From Pararge aegeria (taxonomy: Eukaryota; Arthropoda; Insecta; Lepidoptera; Nymphalidae): a DNA stretch of 64,000 nt. Shown here one piece after another: positions 58,201 to 64,000 of the stretch (within the stretch, counting starts at the first letter, position 1; each line of letters starts with the position of its first letter). A program made the position numbers and the translations under genes. The notes beneath the pieces are model-generated. The model saw only the letters and a program-made list of their open reading frames with translations, was not told the origin of the DNA and searched no databases. The stretch spans positions 620,001 through 684,000 of the forward strand of contig NC_053197.1 in assembly GCF_905163445.1 (NCBI RefSeq), given 5' to 3'.

Positions 58201-59389
58201 ATACTTCGGTACATTATTAAATTAAAAACATCATTTACTTTAGTACATTATTTACTTAAGTACATTATATACTTAAGTACATTATTTACTTAAGTACATT
58301 ATATACTTAAGTACATTATTTACTTAAGTTCATTATATACTTAAGTACAATATTTACTTATGTACATGATATACTTAAATACATTATATACTCAAGTAAT
58401 TTATTAACTTATTTACATTATATACTCAAATACATGATATACTAACTTACATTATGAACTTAAGTACATATTTACTTATGTACATTATACACTTAAATAC
58501 ATTACATACTTACTTACATTATATACTTTATTTACTTAAGTACATTATTAACTTAAATATATTATAAACTTATTTACATTGTATACTTAAGTAAATTATA
58601 AACTTAAATACATTATTTATTTAATAAAATAATTTACTAATTTACATTATATACTTACTTACATTACATACTTAAGTATATTATATACTTTATTTACCTA
58701 AGTAAATTATTAATATAAATATATTATATACTTATTTACATTATATAATTAAGTAAATTATAAAATTAAATACATTATTAACTTATTACCAGTACTTTCT
58801 TAAGATAAATTATTTTCTGAAGTATATAATTTACTAAGTACATTATATACTTAAATATATTATATACTTACTTACATTATATACTTAAATTCATTATTCA
58901 ATTAAATACATTATTTTCTTGTGTATATTATGTACTTAAATACATTATATACTTAAGAACATTATTTACTTAAGTAAATTCTTTGCTTATTTACATTATA
59001 TACTGAAATACATAATATACTTACTTACATTATATATTTGAATACATTATATACTTATTTACATTATAAACTTAAATACATTATGTACTTAAGTACATTA
59101 TTTAATTAAATACATTATTAACTTATGTACATTACATACTTAAATACATGATATACTTACTTACATTATATACTTAAGAACATTTAATATTTCAATACAT
59201 TATTTACTTAAGTAAATAATTTACTTAAATACATTGTATACTTAAGGACATTACTTACTTAAGTACATTATTTACTTATTTACATTATATACTTAAATAC
59301 ATGATATACTTACTTACATTATATACTTAAGTACATTATTAAATTAAATACATCATTTACTTTAGTACATTATTTTACTTAAGTAAATT
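55217..59389. repeat. 4.2-kb satellite array, 17-bp AT-rich unit
   Basis: Tandem variants of TACATTATATACTTAAG, with common alternatives TTT for ATA (TACATTATTTACTTAAG) and AAA/TTT for the last bases. At 17 bp per unit there are roughly 220 units. Many units hold the palindromes CTTAAG and AAGTAC/GTACTT, so both strands read alike. Variants are mixed, not blocked, apart from a marker variant with 'ATTACCAGTACTTTCTTAAG' seen four times. The only foreign sequence is the LINE at 56873-57244. Confidence 0.95.
56873..57244 (-). mobile_element. 5'-truncated LINE inserted in the satellite
   Basis: On the minus strand it ends AAATAAAGAGTTTAATAAAA then ATAAATAATAAA, a poly-A-like 3' end. The 'GATCGCTATTAAGCGATAAG' GCCGCC hairpin block matches 2470-2500. 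It has no coding frame and is only the 3' UTR of a non-LTR element. Satellite units continue on both sides. Confidence 0.8.
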
Positions 59390-59390
59390 A

Positions 59391-59659
59391 AAGTCAAAGT
59401 CAAAGTCAAAAATATCTTTATTCAAGTAGGCCCACAGGTGGCACTTTTGATGCGTACATAAGAATTACACGGTAGTGAGATGATGGCGATAACCACATTC
59501 GTAAACTTAAAACTAAAGCTACGAGGGTTCCAAACGCGTCCCGGTCTAAGAAGAAGCCCACAACAAACTTAGCCGGGTGTTTTTTTTTTTTTTTTTGTTA
59601 TCGCCATCTCACAATGTCATTTTAAATTATTAGTAGAGCAACCTGGTTAGAGCAATAAT
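59391..59659 (-). other. CR1 3' UTR and terminal repeat
   Basis: Holds 'AGTAGGCCCACAGGTGGCAC' (plus), the AATAAA signal read on the minus strand, and three TTTGAC units at the very end. It is the part most often found in the truncated copies, as expected for target-primed reverse transcription starting from this end. Confidence 0.85.
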
Positions 59660-61340
59660 TTACACCCAAGCTTTTTTATCGTTTACGTAGTCCTTTATAC
59701 TATAATAGGACTTTTCTATAAGCTTACGTTTAATACAAACTTTGAACTTTTTAAGAGACATCTCCAAGATGTCAATTGGTAGTTTATTGTAGAATTGTAT
59801 GCAATTTCCTTTAAACGAATTATGAATTTTATGTAACCTAGTATATTGCACTGTAAGTTTATTCTTACTTCTAATGTTTAAATTATTGCAGTCACATTTT
59901 TTCTTAAATTTAGAAATGTTTTTATGGACGTACATTAAATTTTCAAATATGTACTGACTATACACTGTCATTATTTTAAAATCTTTAAATTTATCTCTCA
60001 ATGACTCTCTCGGACCCATTTTGTAGATAGAACGAACAGCCCTCTTCTGCAGCACGAAAATAGTGCTAATATCAGCAGCATTACCCCAAAGTAAAATTCC
60101 ATATGACATAATGCTGTGAAAGTAACTAAAATATACCAGTCTAGCAGTTTCTACGTCGGTCATATGGCGTATCTTCTTTACCGCATAGGCAGCAGAACTA
60201 AGCCTGTTCGATAAATTATTTACATGAGGGCCCCATTGAAGTTTAGAATCTAACGTTATTCCTAGAAAAACTGTCGTATCCTCCAGTTTCAGTTCCTCAT
60301 TATTAAGTAGTACAGTGGTTTTCACGTGTTTAACATTAGGTAAAGTGAATTTTATACACTTGGTTTTTTTTCCGTTAAGAACCAAATTATTAGCTTCAAA
60401 CCACTGTACCACTTTAGCGAGAGAGTTGTTTACGTCGTCAAAAGCTAGTTCACGTCGATTTATTTTAAAAGTCAGTGATGTATCATCGGCAAACAGAACT
60501 ATCCCGTGTTTATCCTTGGCAAGGTAAGGAAGGTCATTAATGTAAATAAGGAACAGAAATGGTCCTAATATAGACCCCTGTGGGACACCTATTTTCATAA
60601 CTGATCCATTAGACCGTTTTCCATTCACGTCGACTTTCTGAATTCTATCGCGTAGATAGTTACTCATTAAGTCTAGAGCTACACCCTGAATTCCATAGTG
60701 GTGTAGTTTCCTAACTAACGTTTCGTGTTGAACACAATCAAACGCCTTAGATAAGTCACAGAACACACCAAGTGCATCACGTGACTCCTCCCAGGCTTCA
60801 AATATGTTTTGTATTAGCTCAACACCTGCGTCGATTGTTGAGCGACCCCGTGTGAAACCAAATTGCTTAATATGAAGTAAATTATACTTATGAAAATGGT
60901 AAAGTAATTGATTTAAAATGAGTTTTTCAAAGATTTTACTGAAAGTGGGTAGTACGGATACTGGTCTAAAGTTAGTGGGGTCAGAAGTACTACCCGATTT
61001 AAACAATGGAACTATTTTACTAAGTTTCATTAAGTCAGGAAACACACCACAATCTATACAATTATTAAATATTAAGGCTAAATCGGGTGCAACAATATCA
61101 ATTAATGATTTGACAACGTTTACGGAAATGCCCCACAGATCATTTGTTTTTTTATTAATTAATAATTTAAAGGCTTTAATAACGTCAGAGCCACTAACAT
61201 GCGTGAATTTAAAAGAATGGTTACACTCAGGCACATTTTCCTTTAATAGAGAGAGAGCCATATCTGGTGAAGAGTTTAATGATTCTGTTGTGGAGACGGG
61301 AATGTTGGTAAAGAAGGTTTCAAAAGCAGTAGCCACCTCG
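59660..61340 (-). pseudogene. CR1 ORF2, reverse transcriptase part
   Basis: About 559 codons intact, but cut off from the endonuclease by an insertion. Its upstream end starts with a GTG Val codon, not a start codon. Motifs: FRPVSVLP near residue 123, FCDLSKAFD at 192-200 (catalytic Asp 194), GVPQGSILGP near 250-259, FADD at 282-285 (catalytic Asp 284 and 285), and NLVLNGKKTK as the next palm block. The C-terminal ~200 residues have LQKRAVRSIY, typical of jockey/CR1 types, and no RNase H. It copies the element's RNA at a nicked target. The frame has no stop, so the copy is fairly young. Confidence 0.9.
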
Positions 61341-61912
61341 AAATAAATCTGTTTTGGACTCAGTATCGATTATAAAGCATCCCCCGGACAAGATTTCAAA
61401 ATATATTAAATGTAGATATTTAGAAAGATAGTTCTAGACTGAGATTTTTTAATTTATTTTACTTACTTTTTATAAAAAAGGCAAGAATTAACAAGAATAA
61501 AAAAACTTTAAAAACTTGTATTGTAATCAAGAGACAATTCTTACAGCAATTAAAACTAGATTGTTCAAAAAAGGGGTAAATCAAATCAATGTTAAATTAA
61601 CGTTAAGGGCGTCGGGACAAATCCCAAGCCAACGAGGGATCTTAGAGTAACTCTATAACCCTGATTGTAGTGAGGGTTTTAGGGGCACCCAAAACGAAGG
61701 CATCTTAAACCTTAGTTGAAAACTATACTTTTGCCACCTCGCAAGGCAATCAAATAAAGTTTTGGAGGGACTTTTTTACAATCTCTATGGTTCACACTTC
61801 AATACACTTCAAAGCAATATTAGAATCAACAGATTGTATGTATGTGTGAGTCTGTGCTCGCGTGCATGCGTATGATCGGGTGTGTGTGTATGTGTGTGTG
61901 TGATGTGTGAGT
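61341..61912. mobile_element. Insertion splitting CR1 ORF2
   Basis: Foreign to CR1: the endonuclease side ends at 'ALTTAI' and the reverse-transcriptase side resumes with 'VATAFETFF', which should adjoin. Part one (61341-61732) begins with the family G tail ('CTGTTTTGGACTCAGTAT', also at 7483) and is flanked by GCCACCTCG at 61332-61340 and 61733-61741. Part two (61742-61912) ends in a TG-rich tract (61838-61915). Possibly two successive events. Confidence 0.7.
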
Positions 61913-62839
61913 GTGATGGCTGTTGTTAAGGCTTTATTATCTACATTAAGTTTAAAGTTAATATTTCGTGGTGTTACTCTTCCCGTCTCCTCATTAATTA
62001 TGTTCCAAGTAGTTTTGATTGCATTGCTGCTATTTTTAATTTTATTTTTGATGTATCGCGTCTTTTCTAAGTGGCAAGCGCGTTTAAAATTCTTGGAAAA
62101 CAATTTAACATAATCCCCAAACTTATCACCAGTGTTAAATTGACGTTCAGCATACAATTCGTACAGCTTTTGCCTATTTTTATGAAGTTCAACTGTCGCC
62201 CACTCACTAAAATTTAATGTATCAGTAATCACAACCGACTTACTAGTAAATATAGAATGAAATAGTCCATTAAAGGTATTGAAAAAGGAGCTGTACATTG
62301 CATTTGGAGTCGCCCCTGAGGGTAGGAATGGGAGGTCATTTACTAGGCTATATCTCATTTTCTCTATGCGGTTGGATGTTACAGGAACAAATGTTATTTT
62401 ACGTTTAGAAACATTTTTCTTCACATTTTCAAATTGAATAATTTGACCACAATGATCAGAGTCTAATTTACTAATAATATTTTTGCTTATAGGAATTATA
62501 TTTGTAAAGATGTTATCCAAACAGGTGGCGCTAGTAGCAGTTATTCTTGTGGGCTCCATGAACATATTTGATAGATTGTAAGTTTTAAATAAATTCAATA
62601 ACTTGTATATACTTAAAGAGTTATTTTCTAAAATGTTTACATTAAAATCTCCGCATATTATTAACTTTTTATTACACTTTGATATTTTAAATAACACTTC
62701 ATCCATTACCTTTTCAAAAAGTTCAAAGTTTGACAAGGGTGGCCTATAAACAGTAACAATTATAAATTGCTCTAGTTCAACCGAGGCTAGCTCTATTGTC
62801 CGTTCAACAGAAAGGCTAACAATATCGTTTCTGTTTTTA
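61913..62839 (-). pseudogene. CR1 ORF2, endonuclease C-terminal part and linker
   Basis: In frame from about 62839. It reads VTVYRPP, then ICGDFNVN (the Asp-Phe-Asn of APE endonucleases), then SDHCGQ (the catalytic His motif). A lysine-rich linker leads toward the reverse transcriptase. The frame then runs into the insertion and stops at 61792. The upstream boundary is a frameshift, not a start codon. Confidence 0.85.
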
Positions 62840-63199
62840 AATTTTTATTTAATAAAATTAAAGAGCCTCCATGAATCGCTGTAACCCTGGTGAACGAACT
62901 ACCAACCTGGTGGTTACCAAAATTAAACAAATATTCATGGGTTTTCAACCAGTGCTCAGTTATACATAAAATGCTAATGTTAAAATCATTTAAAAATAAT
63001 TCAATCTCTAAGTCTTTTCCTCTAATACATTGAATATTTTGGTGAACCAAGTTGATATAATTAGAATTAGATTTTTTATTATATTTTTGGTTTAATAGTA
63101 CATTGTGCGACCCCTTACTATAATTTTTTTCATATATGCCTGAGGGAGACTCAGTTGTCTGCTTTTCTAAGCAAGAGAAAGCCTCTGTTGTCTCCTTAA
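62840..63199 (-). pseudogene. CR1 ORF2, endonuclease N-terminal part
   Basis: Open from the end of ORF1. It has HQNIQCIRGK (metal-ligand Asn) and LCITEHWLK (the catalytic Glu), then GGSLIL. The frame is lost near 62840, where one A seems deleted in an A-rich run: the next part of the enzyme (NDIVSLSVE) lies in another frame. No ATG begins this frame. It overlaps the ORF1 stop region, which fits reinitiation or readthrough as proposed for two-ORF LINEs. Confidence 0.8.
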
Positions 63200-64000
63200 C
63201 TAGTTTAAACTAAAATGACTTGGAATAATTTCCAAGGTTTTCATGTCAAAACTATTACACTGCTCAATAAAAGCAGCTGGTTTAGCCAAGTTCTTGGCTG
63301 TTATGGTAAAAAAATACGATAGCGAAACAGCTATCTGTTGTTTAAAATAGTGTGATAGGTAATATCTATCTCGGTACAAATTATAAGCAGGATTAGCACA
63401 TTTGCTAAAGTCTATAACATGAAATTTCTTATTATATGTACATAAATTGTACAAAGTCATATTTAAATTATACCTAATAGTATTTTCTTGGTGTGGCAAG
63501 TTATGAAAATAAGGAAATGTGTATAATACAATACTATTTACATTTAATGTATTTAAAGAATCAATAAGTTTAATCAGCTCAGGTTTGTTAACATTCCCTC
63601 TATTTCCCATTATGATAATTAAATTAGTTTTACAGTCAAACATATTCCTATTTCTACAAATTGCAGCTACAATAGCTTTTAAATTTGAGTTGGGTAAACA
63701 GTAGTTCAAAACTGTGTGTCCATTCAACTGAGAGTTAAGATATAAGCCCATGTTACATCCAATTTCATCGCTGTACATAATTGTTTTTATTGAACTGCTA
63801 CTATGAGCATTTGCTTCAATAAAGGAATTATTATTAATATTTATGTTTTGTGATTTTGAGTTACTTAACCTGACACACACCTTTCTCACATTAGAGGGTG
63901 ATGACACTGATGACACACACTGGGGATGACTGCCTATACTATCAAAACTATGGGTAGATAGTGAAGTTAATTTACCACTGGGTTGTTCTGTCTTATGCCA
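63200..64000 (-). CDS. CR1 ORF1, SGNH-hydrolase-like, 5' end outside window
   Basis: Open from the window edge to TAG at 63200-63202, 266 codons, no start inside. The C-terminal ~190 residues follow the CR1 ORF1 esterase-like fold: SDEIGCNMG where GDS is expected, TNLIIIMGNRGN as the third block, and DRYYLSHYFKQQIA where D-x-x-H-L is expected. The nucleophile Ser and the catalytic His appear to be replaced by Glu and Tyr, so catalysis is doubtful although the fold may be kept. The preceding ~80 residues are Ser/Asn-rich and disordered. In this clade ORF1 products bind the element RNA. No zinc knuckle is visible in the part seen. Confidence 0.75.
   Translation of the reverse strand, partial: WHKTEQPSGKLTSLSTHSFDSIGSHPQCVSSVSSPSNVRKVCVRLSNSKSQNININNNSFIEANAHSSSSIKTIMYSDEIGCNMGLYLNSQLNGHTVLNYCLPNSNLKAIVAAICRNRNMFDCKTNLIIIMGNRGNVNKPELIKLIDSLNTLNVNSIVLYTFPYFHNLPHQENTIRYNLNMTLYNLCTYNKKFHVIDFSKCANPAYNLYRDRYYLSHYFKQQIAVSLSYFFTITAKNLAKPAAFIEQCNSFDMKTLEIIPSHFSLN

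Larger units (their letters stand above)
59391..64000 (-). mobile_element. CR1-clade non-LTR retrotransposon, near complete, broken
   Basis: Minus strand, 5' end beyond the window. Order in its own direction: ORF1 (64000-63200), ORF2 endonuclease (63199 to about 61913), a foreign insertion (61341-61912), ORF2 reverse transcriptase (61340-59660), a 270-base 3' UTR, AATAAAGATA, then TTTGACTTTGACTTTGACTTT with no poly-A. Short terminal repeats instead of poly-A, an SGNH-like ORF1, an APE-type endonuclease and no RNase H are together typical of CR1-type LINEs. Truncated relatives in this window lie at 15591, 20407, 25745, 38401, 46421 and 47573. Confidence 0.9.

Noticed and set aside
55217..59389. 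CRISPR array
   Set aside because: Units are directly adjacent without unique spacers, and the sequence is eukaryotic.
55217..59389. Telomeric repeat
   Set aside because: The insect telomere unit TTAGG is not present; the unit is 17 bp and AT-rich.
60315..61346. Plus-strand open frames inside the reverse transcriptase gene
   Set aside because: They are antisense shadows of the long minus-strand coding frame.

Overview
The window looks like an intron-rich or intergenic stretch of a lepidopteran (butterfly or moth) nuclear genome. It is AT-rich, has almost no long open frames outside one retrotransposon, and is packed with short dispersed repeats that I recognise as lepidopteran types: tRNA-headed SINEs with GATGATG tails, CR1-clade LINE 3' ends with TTTGAC tails, and fragments beginning 'CCCGCGACTTCGTCCGC'. 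The SINE set suggests a nymphalid, but that is an impression only. No complete host protein-coding gene, tRNA or rRNA gene is visible. For convenience I call the repeat families A to H: A, tRNA-headed SINE with (GAT)n tail; B, 'GGTCTGAAGGGCGTGG' SINE-like repeat; C, 'GTCCAGCAGTGGACGTC' repeat; D, second tRNA-headed SINE; E, ~230-bp repeat with a hammerhead-like core; F/G, 'CCCGCGACTTCG' repeats and an RTE-like 3' tail; H, 'ACGGGGTGTTATAAGTTT' repeat.

Layout. 1-12 kb: scattered A, B, E and F/G copies and, at 11745-12073, a terminal-inverted-repeat MITE. 12-30 kb: more A, B, C, E and CR1 fragments and one CpG-rich promoter-like patch near 23.87-24.0 kb. 30-45 kb: nested repeats (D inside A at 31 kb, CR1 inside B at 38.4 kb), a perfect 52-bp palindrome with E-boxes at 32007-32058, a 26-bp-stem hairpin at 42.2 kb and a THAP-like first exon at 44803. 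45-55 kb: further nested repeats, a poly-A retroposon with a perfect 15-bp target duplication (49611-49985), a candidate small exon at 52414 and a candidate first coding exon with a membrane segment at 54098.

55.2-59.4 kb is one satellite-like array of a degenerate 17-bp unit (TACATTATATACTTAAG type), interrupted by a 5'-truncated LINE. It ends flush against the 3' end of a minus-strand CR1-clade retrotransposon that fills 59391-64000 and runs off the window. That element has an SGNH-like ORF1, an endonuclease broken by a frameshift, and a reverse transcriptase split from the endonuclease by a ~570-bp insertion.

The most unusual signal is family E. Three copies keep the sequence CTGAGGA followed by a six-base-pair hairpin, and two of them also keep GAAA plus a short self-complementary stretch. 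That order is the catalytic core of a type I hammerhead ribozyme, and such ribozymes are known from Penelope-like elements and animal retrozymes. All functional claims are from reading alone; no alignment or database search was possible.
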